Assembly: GCF_038024095.1 (NCBI RefSeq)
Contig: NZ_CP150668.1
Coordinates: forward strand, 2,108,001-2,172,000
DNA length: 64,000 nt
From: Polaribacter tangerinus
GTDB taxonomy: Bacteria > Bacteroidota > Bacteroidia > Flavobacteriales > Flavobacteriaceae
Direction of reading: 5' to 3'
The notes under the pieces are model-generated. The model saw nothing but the letters and a program-made list of their open reading frames with translations. It did not search any database and was not told the DNA's origin. The position numbers were made by a program, and so were the translations under genes. This document shows positions 34,567 to 43,657 of the stretch, piece by piece. How positions within the stretch are numbered: position 1 is the first letter of the stretch; every line of letters begins with the position of its first letter.

Positions 34567-37122
34567 CTAGAATTGTCTTCCGATAATAAAATGTGTTTGC
34601 CAACCAGATTTTTCTATTTGACCAGGTAATGGATCGAAACCATGTGCGAAATCAATACCCAGTAAACCAAATGCAGGCATAAAAATACGTATACCTAAAC
34701 CAGCTGATCTTTTTACTTCAAACGGATTAAATTCATTAAAATTGTTATAAGAGTTTCCTGCTTCTAAAAATCCTAAAGTATAAATAGAGGCAGAGGGCGC
34801 ATCTGTTATAGAATACCTTAATTCTAATTGAAACTTATTGTAAATAGTTCCTCCATCGATAGAAGATAATCTATTATTTTCATATCCTCTTAATCCTACA
34901 ACTTCTCTACCGTCTAATTGAAAAACAGCAATTCCATCTCCACCTACAAAATAACGTTCAAAAGGTGTTTGCCCGAGTTCATCGTTATAAAAACCTAAAT
35001 ATCCTATTTCTGCATTAGACATTAATACTAATTTATCTGTAAAAGAAGTATACCATTTCCCTTTTACGTTTAGTTTGTAATATTCTAACCATTTGTATTT
35101 ATCTGCAAGAAAGTCATTTTGTTCTTCTGCTGTTAAACCTGTTGGCTCGGTATAATCTTTATTATTAAAAAGAGAATATGGCAATGTTGCTTTAACGCCA
35201 AAAGAAAATTCAGAACCATAAGTAGGAAAAATTAAACTTGGTCCGGCAGAATTTCTACTTAAATTTAAATTATAGGCAAGGTTGTTTAATGTTCCGTTAT
35301 TTAAAATATTAGAACCAACTCTAAAACCATAGTTTTTAAGTTGAAAACTTTGGTAAGACACTGTTTGAGAGAGCTGGAAAAAATCATCTGGCCATTTTAA
35401 ACGTTGTCCTAAACCTATAGAGGCTCCGGTTATACCCAATCTTCTATCTCTATCTACATCAAAAGTTTGTGGGTTTATTTGAAACTGATTTGATTGATAA
35501 ATTGAAAATGATAGTGATTTTGGAGTTCTACCTCCAAACCAAGGTTCTGTAAAAGAAAAGCTATATGTACTAAAAGTTCTACTAGATTGTAGTCTTAAAG
35601 ATAAACTTTGTCCATCTCCCATTGGTAAAGGCTTGTAGGCTTTTTTATTAAAAATATCTTTGATAGAAAAATTGTTAAAAGACAAACCTAGGGTACCAAT
35701 AAATGAGCCACCTCCGTAACCTCCTTGTAGTTCTATTTGGCTACCTCCTTTTTCGATAACATTAAAGTTGATATCGGTTGTTTTATTTTGATAATCTGGT
35801 ACAACATCGGGAGTAACATTTTGATCGAAAAAACCTAACTGACCAATTTCTCTAATAGATCTAATGATGGCGCTTCGGCTAAATAAATCTCCTGGTTTTA
35901 CTCTTATTTCTCTAAAAAGGACATGGTCATTAGTTTTGTCATTCCCAGAAACTGTTACTCTTTTTATTCGAGCCTTTTCATCTTCTCTTATTCTTATTTC
36001 TACAGAAATAGAATCATTTTTTACTTTTGTTTCCACAGCATTTACTTGCGAGAACAGAAAACCGTTATCTTGGTATAAGGTAGAAATGTCTGAAGAGGTT
36101 GGGGTACCATCTCCTTTAACTCGTTCTTTTAGTACGGCTCCATTATATACATCTCCTTTATCAATTTTTAAAATACTATTTAACTGCTCGTCGGTATATT
36201 CTTTGTTTCCAACAAATAGTATTTCAGCAAATCGATATTGTCTTCCTTCTTCCAGTTCTATATTTATATTTATGGTATTATCGTCGTTCCAAGTAATTCC
36301 TTCGCTTAAAATACGAGCATCTCTATATCCTAAACGGCTGTATTTTTCTAAAATACTTTCTAAATCTTCTTGGTACTCTTCTTCTATATATTTTGAGCCT
36401 TTCCAAAATCTACCAAAAAATTTCTTTTTAGTATTTTTCATTGCTTTTCTAAGCCCTCTCTCAGAAACAGCTTCATTTCCAGTAAAATTAATATTCTTAA
36501 TTTTAATTTTTTTTCCTTTATCAATAAATATAGACATGTTTACTACGTTAATATCTGTAGTATCTTTTGTTACATCAATTGAAACTTTTGTTTTTAAGAA
36601 CCCTTTGTCTGTATATTTTTTTGCGAAGTAATTTTTAGAGGTTACTAATAAGTTATCGGTAACCATTTTACCAATTTTAAGTTCTGTGTCTTTTAATAAT
36701 TCTTTGGCTTTAGATTTCTTAATTCCGTTAATTTTTACTTTGTTTATTTGTGGAAGTTCTTGCACATCGAATTGCAAATACACGTTTTCTCCATCTAACC
36801 TTGCCAAGTAAACATCTACATTACTAAATTGATTACTTTCATATAGTTTTTTTATGGCACTAGTAAGTTTGTCTCCGGGTAATTTTATTCCTTGTCCGTA
36901 TCTTAAGCCGGTAAAAACTCTTACGGTTTCTTCGCTAAACTTTTTAAGTCCGGTAACAGAAATACCGCCCAAAATATACTCTTTACCTTCTTCGAAAGAG
37001 GTAGTTTTGTTGGCAAGTGTATCTTTTTTTACTACAGATAAACTATCTTGTTTTGTTTGTGCATTGATATTTACATTATAGATTAATGCTATACATACTA
37101 AGGTTGCAGAAAATAATTTCAT
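34567..37122 (-). CDS. bamA: Outer-membrane protein assembly factor BamA
   Basis: 851 residues from the ATG at 37122 (MKLFSATLVCIALIYNV, signal peptide ending INAQ); a start at 37161 would run into uppS, whose stop is at 37130. Five POTRA domains (about 40-440) are followed by a 16-strand barrel. Conserved BamA pieces are seen: RIGQLGFFD-like IREIGQLGFFDQNVTPD, QGGYGGGSFIGTLGLSFNNF, YFVGGDGIAVF and VRGY-like GLRGYENN. The protein ends in a phenylalanine (IIGRQF), as barrel proteins do. BamA folds barrel proteins into the outer membrane. Operon: DUF6089-uppS-bamA-skp-skp. Confidence 0.96.
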   Translation of the reverse strand: MKLFSATLVCIALIYNVNINAQTKQDSLSVVKKDTLANKTTSFEEGKEYILGGISVTGLKKFSEETVRVFTGLRYGQGIKLPGDKLTSAIKKLYESNQFSNVDVYLARLDGENVYLQFDVQELPQINKVKINGIKKSKAKELLKDTELKIGKMVTDNLLVTSKNYFAKKYTDKGFLKTKVSIDVTKDTTDINVVNMSIFIDKGKKIKIKNINFTGNEAVSERGLRKAMKNTKKKFFGRFWKGSKYIEEEYQEDLESILEKYSRLGYRDARILSEGITWNDDNTININIELEEGRQYRFAEILFVGNKEYTDEQLNSILKIDKGDVYNGAVLKERVKGDGTPTSSDISTLYQDNGFLFSQVNAVETKVKNDSISVEIRIREDEKARIKRVTVSGNDKTNDHVLFREIRVKPGDLFSRSAIIRSIREIGQLGFFDQNVTPDVVPDYQNKTTDINFNVIEKGGSQIELQGGYGGGSFIGTLGLSFNNFSIKDIFNKKAYKPLPMGDGQSLSLRLQSSRTFSTYSFSFTEPWFGGRTPKSLSFSIYQSNQFQINPQTFDVDRDRRLGITGASIGLGQRLKWPDDFFQLSQTVSYQSFQLKNYGFRVGSNILNNGTLNNLAYNLNLSRNSAGPSLIFPTYGSEFSFGVKATLPYSLFNNKDYTEPTGLTAEEQNDFLADKYKWLEYYKLNVKGKWYTSFTDKLVLMSNAEIGYLGFYNDELGQTPFERYFVGGDGIAVFQLDGREVVGLRGYENNRLSSIDGGTIYNKFQLELRYSITDAPSASIYTLGFLEAGNSYNNFNEFNPFEVKRSAGLGIRIFMPAFGLLGIDFAHGFDPLPGQIEKSGWQTHFIIGRQF

Positions 37123-37129
37123 ATAAAAT

Positions 37130-37873
37130 TTATTCTGTAATTTGTTCGCTTGTTTTTCCAAATCTTCGTTCTCTATTCTGATAATCTATTATAGCATCAA
37201 AAAAATGCTCTTTTCTAAAATCGGGCCATAATACCTCTGTAAAATATAATTCGGCGTAGGCCATTTGCCAAAGTAAGAAATTACTAATGCGATATTCTCC
37301 ACTAGTTCTTATCATTAAATCTACATCGGGCAAATTAAATGTATATAAATGGTTATTAATAGTATTTTCGTTTATTTCTTCGATAGAAAGTTCTTTATTA
37401 ACAACTTTTTTAGATATGTTTTTGATTGTATTAACAATTTCTTCTCTTGCTCCATAGCTTAGAGCAAGTGTTAGAGTAATTTTATCGTTATTTTTTGTAA
37501 TGTCAATTACTTCTTTTAAAACTTTTTGGGCTTTTGTTGGTAGACTTTCTATATTACCAATGGCATTTACAACAACTCCGTTTTTTTGAAATGTGTTCAG
37601 TTCTTTTTTAAGAGAGCTTACCAATAAACTCATTAATGCATCTACTTCTAATTTTGGTCTTTTCCAGTTTTCGGTAGAAAATGCATAAAGGGTAATTGCT
37701 TTTACTCCTATTTCTGCGGCACTTTCTACAGATTCTCTTACTGCAGTTAATGCATTTTTATGTCCAAAAACTCTATTCATTCCTTTACCTTTTGCCCAAC
37801 GTCCGTTTCCGTCCATAATTATGGCTACGTGTTGTGGTACTCTTTGTAAGTTAATGTGTACTTTTTTATCCAT
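37130..37873 (-). CDS. uppS: Isoprenyl (undecaprenyl) diphosphate synthase
   Basis: 247 residues from the ATG at 37873 (MDKKVHINLQRVPQHVA); a start at 37915 would overlap the previous gene by 35 bases. The signature MDGNGRWAKGKG holds the catalytic aspartate, followed by GHKNAL, ITLYAFSTENWKRP and the C-terminal DLMIRTSGEYRISNFLLW. The enzyme makes the C55 lipid carrier for cell-wall precursors, in the cytoplasm. 7 bases separate it from the bamA start and 7 from the DUF6089 stop. Confidence 0.96.
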   Translation of the reverse strand: MDKKVHINLQRVPQHVAIIMDGNGRWAKGKGMNRVFGHKNALTAVRESVESAAEIGVKAITLYAFSTENWKRPKLEVDALMSLLVSSLKKELNTFQKNGVVVNAIGNIESLPTKAQKVLKEVIDITKNNDKITLTLALSYGAREEIVNTIKNISKKVVNKELSIEEINENTINNHLYTFNLPDVDLMIRTSGEYRISNFLLWQMAYAELYFTEVLWPDFRKEHFFDAIIDYQNRERRFGKTSEQITE

Positions 37874-37880
37874 ATAAATT

Positions 37881-38573
37881 TTATAATCCTTTGGTATAAC
37901 AGGCAGGTCTACCAAAAGTGTAAATTAATGAAAATCCTGTAAATACATACCAATCATTTCCAGTGCCACCAAAATTTAAAGAGGGAATTTTATCAGTAGA
38001 AAAATCAAGGTCGTCTTCGAAAGTATATCTAAATTTAGTTTCTATGGCAAATGCAAAATCACCAATTAATTTCGATTTAAACCCTAGTCCGAAAGGAACA
38101 GCAAAAGAAGTTTTGTTAGTGTAAATATAGTTGTTAGGACTAACTTCTCTTTGTGTTGTTGTGTAATTAAAAGCAGCTAACTCTATTAAGATATAGGGAG
38201 TCCAGCTTTTGTTACTAGAAGAAATATCGTATTCATAAAAGTTAAATTCCATACCCAAAGCTACTTCGTTTATTGTGTTTTTAAAACTATAATCAGCTAC
38301 ATTTATGCCATTTATTGGAGGTAAAACTCTGTCTGAATTTTTATTATTTCCTCTTATTGGTAAAAAACTATAGGTACCTTTAAAAGCAATTCTTGGGTTC
38401 CAATTGTATTTAAAGAACACAGCTCCGGCTGCTGTATTTGGGTTTAAGTACTGCGTACTTCCTACGTCTCCAATAAAATTTGTTCCTCCAAAAGTAACTC
38501 CTATTTCATACACTTGTGCTTGTAAAACATATGAGAAACTAATAAATATAATCGCTAATATTGTGTTTTTCAT
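37881..38573 (-). CDS. DUF6089 family outer-membrane beta-barrel protein
   Basis: 230 residues. Signal peptide (about 1-19, ending LQAQ), then EIGVTFGGTNFIGDVGS, alternating strands, and FTGFSLIYTFGRPACY at the end; an 8-stranded barrel of the DUF6089 type is likely. The gene before uppS-bamA in this order is recurrent in Flavobacteriaceae, hinting at an envelope role. Function unknown. A promoter element TATATTTG (minus, 38590-38597) is upstream, so it likely starts the bamA operon. Confidence 0.82.
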   Translation of the reverse strand: MKNTILAIIFISFSYVLQAQVYEIGVTFGGTNFIGDVGSTQYLNPNTAAGAVFFKYNWNPRIAFKGTYSFLPIRGNNKNSDRVLPPINGINVADYSFKNTINEVALGMEFNFYEYDISSSNKSWTPYILIELAAFNYTTTQREVSPNNYIYTNKTSFAVPFGLGFKSKLIGDFAFAIETKFRYTFEDDLDFSTDKIPSLNFGGTGNDWYVFTGFSLIYTFGRPACYTKGL

Positions 38574-38589
38574 CCTTAAAAATGGCGAG

Positions 38590-38597
38590 CAAATATA
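38590..38597 (-). promoter_or_regulatory. Predicted promoter of the DUF6089-uppS-bamA-skp operon
   Basis: TATATTTG on the minus strand fits TAnnTTTG and lies 16 bases before the ATG at 38573. No TTG at the optimal distance. Confidence 0.5.
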
Positions 38598-38680
38598 GAA
38601 AAATCAATTTGCTTTGTAAAGTTATTATTCAGTCTTTTTTGAATAACACTTTAAAAGTAAATATATTGTATTTGTTTGTG

Positions 38681-39580
38681 TTAAAGATTGGTTTCGTTTC
38701 TGGTATCTTCTCCCCATAATAATTTGCTTCTAAGAGTTTGAAGAAATGACTGATTATTGGGTATCATACTTTTTATGGTAAAAGTTGCTTTTTCTATAAA
38801 AACTGTAGTGTTTTCAGGTATAGAAGTTATTCTAGAGTCTAACGAAACTAAAAATTCTTTTTCTCTGGAAGCTACCTCGAGTTTTATAGCAGTTTTATCT
38901 GAAATTACCATAGGCCTTGCGTTTAAGTTATGTGGCGCAATAGGAGTAATTACTAAACTTTTAGAGTCGGGAGAGATTACCGGACCATTGCAACTTAAAG
39001 AGTATCCTGTAGAGCCTGTTGGTGTAGCAATAATTAATCCGTCTGCCCAATAATTTGTTAAATATTCATTGTCTAATGTGGTGGTTACACCTATCATCGA
39101 AGTAGTGTTTTTTCTAGCTATTGTAACTTCATTTAAAGCAAAATTTAAGCTAGATAACGCCGTAGTTTCCGGTACTGTTTTTACACTAAGTAAGCTTCTT
39201 TTTTGTATAATATATTCTCCTTTTAAAATAAGAGAAACACTTTCTTTGATTGTTTTTTTGTTGATAGTCGCTAGAAAACCTAACCGACCAGTATTAATTC
39301 CTAAAATGGGAATTCCTAAGTTTCTAATGTAGGTAACAGCTCTAAGAATAGTACCATCGCCACCAAGAGTAAACATAACGTCGAAAGAATTATTTAAATC
39401 TTTAAAATCGGCAAAAGTTGGATATTTTTTTGTTAAAATGCTTTCCGATACTAGTAATTCGTAAAACTTTTTTTCTATAAAGCAGACAATGTTATTTTCT
39501 TCTAGCACTTCTAGTAGAATTTGTATTTCTTTCTCTGCAGAAATAGAGTACGATTGTCCGTAAACGGCTACTTTTTTCAA
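38681..39580 (-). CDS. nadK: NAD kinase
   Basis: 299 residues. It phosphorylates NAD to NADP. The FTLGGDGTILRAV motif holds the conserved GGDG, followed by PILGINTGRLGFLATI and the second motif PTGSTGYSLSCNGP. The DSR segment (LVSLDSR) and C-terminal FLQTLRSKLLWGED are also family-like. It is 37 bases downstream of the CBS protein gene and upstream of the DUF6089 gene, in the same direction. Confidence 0.96.
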   Translation of the reverse strand: MKKVAVYGQSYSISAEKEIQILLEVLEENNIVCFIEKKFYELLVSESILTKKYPTFADFKDLNNSFDVMFTLGGDGTILRAVTYIRNLGIPILGINTGRLGFLATINKKTIKESVSLILKGEYIIQKRSLLSVKTVPETTALSSLNFALNEVTIARKNTTSMIGVTTTLDNEYLTNYWADGLIIATPTGSTGYSLSCNGPVISPDSKSLVITPIAPHNLNARPMVISDKTAIKLEVASREKEFLVSLDSRITSIPENTTVFIEKATFTIKSMIPNNQSFLQTLRSKLLWGEDTRNETNL

Positions 39581-39617
39581 ATTTGATTCTTTTTTAATTT
39601 TCTAAGGTAGAAAAATT

Positions 39618-40277
39618 TTACATTTCTAAATACTTTTGTAAATATTGAGACCTGTTTTTTAAGTCTTCTAGGTATACATCATCTTCATGAGACGATATTA
39701 TTTTGTAATCATATCTTCTAAAAGAATGTACTATTTCTTGTACATCTTTTGTAATTGTTTTAATAGTAATTTGAACGGTGTTTTCTTTTTTTTCTGAGAC
39801 ATAAATACCCAATACTTTACTATTGTTAGATTCTATAATTTGAGCAATTTCACTCATCGAAAAATCAGTTTCTAGTTTTTCTACTAAAATAGTTTCGCTG
39901 TTTTCTGCTAAAAACGGACTCGTGGCAAAAAGGTCTAAAATATCATTTAAATCGTAATAACCTTTGTAGTTCTTAGTTGCATCAAGCACCGGTAAAATAT
40001 TGGTATCATTGTCTGCAAAAATTTTTAAAACTTCTAAAATGCTTGCCTTTTCATCAGTAAAAAATACATTTAAAAGATGATTGTAATTTGTAATTAGACT
40101 ATTACTTTCCTCTAATGTTTGAATATCTTGTTCTGCAAAACACCCCAAAAAACGATGATTTTCTACCATCGGAAAATGAGTAATTGGGTAATTAGCAAAC
40201 AGTTCTTTTGCGTCCTCTAAAGAATTTGATTGTTTTAAAGGTTTAATTTCATTTAGTATTTGAGCTGTTATTTCCAT
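39618..40277 (-). CDS. CBS domain protein
   Basis: 219 residues with a pair of CBS motifs: about 15-65 (YPITHFPMVENHRFLGCF) and about 75-130 (DNDTNILPVLDATKNYKGYYDLNDILDLF), then an ACT-like beta segment to the end. CBS pairs bind adenosyl nucleotides and act as energy sensors; no catalytic domain is attached. It precedes nadK, a conserved neighbourhood in the family, and is divergent from pdxJ. The partner protein is unknown. Confidence 0.85.
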   Translation of the reverse strand: MEITAQILNEIKPLKQSNSLEDAKELFANYPITHFPMVENHRFLGCFAEQDIQTLEESNSLITNYNHLLNVFFTDEKASILEVLKIFADNDTNILPVLDATKNYKGYYDLNDILDLFATSPFLAENSETILVEKLETDFSMSEIAQIIESNNSKVLGIYVSEKKENTVQITIKTITKDVQEIVHSFRRYDYKIISSHEDDVYLEDLKNRSQYLQKYLEM

Positions 40278-40322
40278 TCTGTACGAATATATAATAATTT
40301 CATTTAAAAACCTTGATTAGTC

Positions 40323-40353
40323 TTGAAAGTGTACCTCTTATAATTTATCTTTG
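40323..40353 (+). promoter_or_regulatory. Predicted pdxJ promoter
   Basis: TTG (40323-40325), 20 bases, TATCTTTG (40346-40353): a full Bacteroidota-type promoter, ending 14 bases before the pdxJ ATG. Confidence 0.7.
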
Positions 40354-40367
40354 TACTCTAATTTTTT

Positions 40368-41084
40368 ATGATGACAAAGTTAAGTGTAAATATTAATAAA
40401 ATAGCAACTTTAAGAAATTCTCGTGGTGGAAATGTGCCAAATTTGTTAAAAGTAGCAGCTGATATTCAAAGTTTTGGTGCGCAAGGTATTACCATTCATC
40501 CAAGACCCGATGAAAGACACATTAAATACCAAGATGCCAGAGATTTGGTTTCTGTAGTTACTTCAGAGTATAACATCGAGGGAAATCCAATTCAATCTTT
40601 TATAGATTTAGTTTTAGAAACAAAGCCAACACAGGTAACGTTGGTACCAGATGCTATAGATGCTATTACTTCAAATGCAGGTTGGAACACTATAGATAAT
40701 CAGTCTTTTTTAAGTGAAGTGATTCAGGAGTTTTCTAACAATGGAATTCGCACTTCAATTTTTATAGATACCGATTTTAAAATGATTGAAGCCGCAGCAA
40801 AAACTGGCACAGACAGAGTAGAGTTATATACCGAGGCTTTTGCCGATGCATATCAAAAAGGTAATAAAAACGGCATAAAACCATATATAGATTCCGCTGT
40901 ATTGGCTCACAAACTGGGCTTAGGAATTAATGCTGGGCATGATTTAAGTTTAGATAATATTAAATATTTCAAAGAAAATATACCCAATTTAGCAGAAGTT
41001 TCTATTGGCCATGCTCTTATTTCAGAAAGTTTATACTTAGGTCTAGAAAATGTAGTAAATATGTATTTACATCGACTAAAGTAA
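40368..41084 (+). CDS. pdxJ: Pyridoxine 5'-phosphate synthase
   Basis: 238 residues. It condenses 1-deoxyxylulose 5-phosphate with 3-amino-2-oxopropyl phosphate to form vitamin B6 phosphate. The start [19 protein letters not shown], then [18 protein letters not shown], and the C-terminal GHDLSLDNI and [11 protein letters not shown] are all PdxJ hallmarks; the first histidine and the glutamate (TEAFAD region) are catalytic in the family. Two ATG codons open the gene (40368 and 40371); either may be used. It is preceded by a strong promoter. Confidence 0.96.
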   Translation: MMTKLSVNINKIATLRNSRGGNVPNLLKVAADIQSFGAQGITIHPRPDERHIKYQDARDLVSVVTSEYNIEGNPIQSFIDLVLETKPTQVTLVPDAIDAITSNAGWNTIDNQSFLSEVIQEFSNNGIRTSIFIDTDFKMIEAAAKTGTDRVELYTEAFADAYQKGNKNGIKPYIDSAVLAHKLGLGINAGHDLSLDNIKYFKENIPNLAEVSIGHALISESLYLGLENVVNMYLHRLK

Positions 41085-41136
41085 TTTTAGAAGTTTACTT
41101 AATTACTGTTTACAAAAAAAATAATACCCAATTAAA

Positions 41137-41910
41137 ATGAATAGCCATACTATCTTGCACTCAACTGTTTTAGGGAAAGGGAGTCCTTTATTAATACTAC
41201 ATGGTTATTTCGGAATGTCGGATAATTGGAAAACTCTAGGAAATCGATTTTCAGATACTTTCGAGGTTCATTTAATAGACCAAAGAAACCACGGAAGAAG
41301 TTTTCATGAATCAGTTTTTAACTATGATGTTTTAGTAGAAGATTTAAAAAGATACATAGCGCATTATAACTTAGAAAAATGCTCTTTAATTGGACATTCT
41401 ATGGGAGGGAAAACTGCTATGTTATTTGCTGTAAAATATCCTGAACTTTTACATAATTTAGTAGTTGTAGATATTTCACCCAGATTTTATGAGCCTCATC
41501 ATAATGCTATCTTAGCAGCGTTAAATTCGGTTGATTTCTCTATTGATACCTCTAGAAAATTGGTAGAAAATAAGTTAGAAAAACTGATACCTGAAATTGG
41601 AGTTAGACAATTTTTATTAAAAAATGTATACTGGAAAGAAAAAGGGCAATTAGCTTATCGTTTTAATTTGGATAGTTTAACTTTTAATAATAAAGAAGTT
41701 GGAGCTGCTTTACCACCTCATACAGTTTTTAATAAAGAAACTTTGTTTTTAAAAGGAGAAAACTCAAATTATATTACCGAAAAAGAAGAGGCTACAATTT
41801 ATACTCATTTTCCTGAAGCTATTATAAAAGAAATTAAAAATGCTGGGCATTGGTTGCATGCCGAGAATCCAACACAATTTTATGACGAAGTAATTCATTT
41901 CTTACAGTAA
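41137..41910 (+). CDS. Alpha/beta hydrolase (YbfF-like esterase)
   Basis: 257 residues, one alpha/beta hydrolase fold. The oxyanion HGYFGMSDNWKTLG, LIDQRNHGRS and nucleophile GHSMGGKTAML (Ser in GHSMGG) match the YbfF/BioH-like esterase group; an aspartate after VVVDISPRFY and the histidine in NAGHWLHAENP complete the triad. Substrate not known. It follows pdxJ by 52 bases, perhaps on the same transcript, and is followed by a strong terminator. Confidence 0.9.
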   Translation: MNSHTILHSTVLGKGSPLLILHGYFGMSDNWKTLGNRFSDTFEVHLIDQRNHGRSFHESVFNYDVLVEDLKRYIAHYNLEKCSLIGHSMGGKTAMLFAVKYPELLHNLVVVDISPRFYEPHHNAILAALNSVDFSIDTSRKLVENKLEKLIPEIGVRQFLLKNVYWKEKGQLAYRFNLDSLTFNNKEVGAALPPHTVFNKETLFLKGENSNYITEKEEATIYTHFPEAIIKEIKNAGHWLHAENPTQFYDEVIHFLQ

Positions 41911-41916
41911 AAGAAA

Positions 41917-41978
41917 CTCCCCTTTACATTTAAAGGCGCTTGGTTATTACCTTAACGCCTTTAAATTGGGGGATTTTT
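41917..41978 (+). terminator. Terminator after the alpha/beta hydrolase gene
   Basis: Inner stem tttaaaggcg (41929-41938) with cgcctttaaa (41956-41965), outer stem tcccc (41918-41922) with gggga (41969-41973), followed by TTTTT. The remaining ~95 bases up to the next gene hold nothing recognised. Confidence 0.8.
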
Positions 41979-42074
41979 AATTCTAGTATCTTTATAATAA
42001 TACCAAATTAATAACGAACTATTTATAGTACAAATTTACAACCAAAGTTGTTGTAAAAAGTTGATGTATGTTAA

Positions 42075-42656
42075 TTAATTTTTAGAAGTTAAACTTTTTC
42101 TAATTCTACTTAAACTTTCACTGGTAATACCTAAATAAGAGGCAATATGGTAATTTTTTACACATTGCTCTATGTTAGGATATGTCTCTTGAAAAAGTAA
42201 ATATTTTTCTTTGGCAGTTTTAGAAAGATCTGCTAAAATTCTTTTTTGAAAACTAGCAAAAGCATGTTCTAGTTTTTGTCTAAAAAAAGTTTCTAATCTG
42301 GGGTATTTGACATACAATTTTTCTATGTCTTTTCTGGAGATTTGATAAAGTACAGCATTTTCTAATACCTCAATTGTCATAATTGATTTTTTACCAGTAA
42401 AAAGAGCTGTAAAATCGCTAATCCACCAATCTTTTATAGCAAATTGCAAGGTGTATTCTTTCCCTTTTTGGTCGGTAAAGTAAGATCTTAAACAGCCTTC
42501 TGCAACAAAATATTGGTGCGTAACTTTCTTATTATTTTCTATTAGAATGGCTCCTTTTTTAAATTCAATTTTTTTTATTTTTTTACCAATAAAAGAAAGT
42601 TCTTCATCAGAAAAGAGCACCCCTTTATAAATCTCTTGAATTTCTGAATTGCTCAT
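42075..42656 (-). CDS. Crp/Fnr family transcriptional regulator (second)
   Basis: 193 residues: cyclic-nucleotide-binding fold (about 20-125, KKGAILIENNKKVTHQYFVAEG) and a short C-terminal HTH with HIASYLGITSESLSRIRK. Unlike the regulator at 20217, it lacks an N-terminal CxxC. This short type is common in Bacteroidota and usually acts as a local regulator of unknown ligand. No partner gene is obvious; it stands alone on the minus strand. Confidence 0.85.
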   Translation of the reverse strand: MSNSEIQEIYKGVLFSDEELSFIGKKIKKIEFKKGAILIENNKKVTHQYFVAEGCLRSYFTDQKGKEYTLQFAIKDWWISDFTALFTGKKSIMTIEVLENAVLYQISRKDIEKLYVKYPRLETFFRQKLEHAFASFQKRILADLSKTAKEKYLLFQETYPNIEQCVKNYHIASYLGITSESLSRIRKSLTSKN

Positions 42657-42734
42657 GTTAGTAATGCTTAGGAATATGAGCTTAAGATACTAATATTTAT
42701 AGCATTATCAAAAAATAAAATAGGCAATTTTAGT

Positions 42735-42971
42735 TTACGAAGTAATTTCTCCTCTGTGAGGTTTTAGGGCATCTCTGAAGGTTTTTAGGTTGTTTTCATC
42801 AACACTAATAAAAGCACATACGAGCATTGGGTTTTTTTCTAAAATATCAATTTCATAAAAAGACAAATTTTCTAACTCAGCAAATTCTTTTAGATGTTTA
42901 GTGTGGTGAATGGCAGTTTCTTTGGCATCTTCACCCCTAAAATCCCATAAAAGTTTAATTTTTCTATTCAT
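42735..42971 (-). CDS. Conserved small protein beside thiamine pyrophosphokinase
   Basis: 78 residues, no signal peptide or membrane helix. NRKIKLLWDFRGEDAKETAIHHTKHLKEF and VCAFISVDENNLKTFRDALKPHRGE are the two ordered halves and look like a ferredoxin-like alpha/beta fold, but I do not recognise a named family. It lies 5 bases after the thiamine pyrophosphokinase gene, so it is co-transcribed and likely real. Function unknown. Confidence 0.72.
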   Translation of the reverse strand: MNRKIKLLWDFRGEDAKETAIHHTKHLKEFAELENLSFYEIDILEKNPMLVCAFISVDENNLKTFRDALKPHRGEITS

Positions 42972-42976
42972 TTTTT

Positions 42977-43585
42977 TTAGTCATTTACAAACACAAATAA
43001 ATTTCCGTTTGTGTGGTTTATAGAGATGTTATTTTTTATGGCTTTATTACGTGTACCAATTTTTTTCCCCATTTCTAAATGTTCATTAACAAGTTCATAC
43101 TCTAAACCTTCTGTATAAACTTCAGAAACAAAAGACATCGGAATTAAAGAAATAGTTTTGTGAAGACAATTGGTGATATTTACTTTTTGTTCTGCTAAAA
43201 AATAATATCCATGTGCGTCATAAAAAGTCATTTTTAACCTGTTTTTGTAATGTATGGCAGTACTTAGATTACCAATAAAATGATCTTGCTCTTTTCCGCT
43301 TGCGCCAAATACATCAATTTCTGTACACCCTTTTTGTATTAAAATTTCAACTATTTTATCAAAATCGGTAAAGTTTTGATTGGGCGTGTGAAAGGTTTCG
43401 ATATTTTGAGCCAAACTTTTTATGGAGTCAAAATCGCCTGCAATAAAATCCGGAACAATATTATTTTCTTTCAAATAATTATAAGCACCATCAGTTGCAC
43501 AAATAATATCATAACCAGAAAGGTTGGGTATTTTTTGAGGAAGTTTACCATTTAATAATAAAAAAACTCGTGTTGTTTTCATCAT
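42977..43585 (-). CDS. thiN: Thiamine pyrophosphokinase
   Basis: 202 residues. It transfers pyrophosphate from ATP to thiamine, giving thiamine diphosphate. The family motifs are ICATDGAYNYL, PDFIAGDFDS and the central NFTDFDKIVEIL, where TD(F)DK binds the substrate, then DVFGASGKEQDHFIGNL. Two methionines open the frame (MMKTT). No TPP riboswitch is seen upstream; the gap to the divergent mvaD is only 72 bases. Confidence 0.93.
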   Translation of the reverse strand: MMKTTRVFLLLNGKLPQKIPNLSGYDIICATDGAYNYLKENNIVPDFIAGDFDSIKSLAQNIETFHTPNQNFTDFDKIVEILIQKGCTEIDVFGASGKEQDHFIGNLSTAIHYKNRLKMTFYDAHGYYFLAEQKVNITNCLHKTISLIPMSFVSEVYTEGLEYELVNEHLEMGKKIGTRNKAIKNNISINHTNGNLFVFVND

Positions 43586-43657
43586 TACAAAAATACCATA
43601 AAAAGTCGATTCTTATTTTATTGAAATAGTTTTATCTTTACTGCAAATTAGAAACTC

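Noticed and set aside
35864-36631. 255-residue open frame on the plus strand
   Set aside because: Lies entirely opposite bamA, has no recognisable domain, promoter or neighbours.
43586-43657. Possible TPP riboswitch upstream of thiN
   Set aside because: Only 72 bases between divergent starts and no THI-box elements seen.
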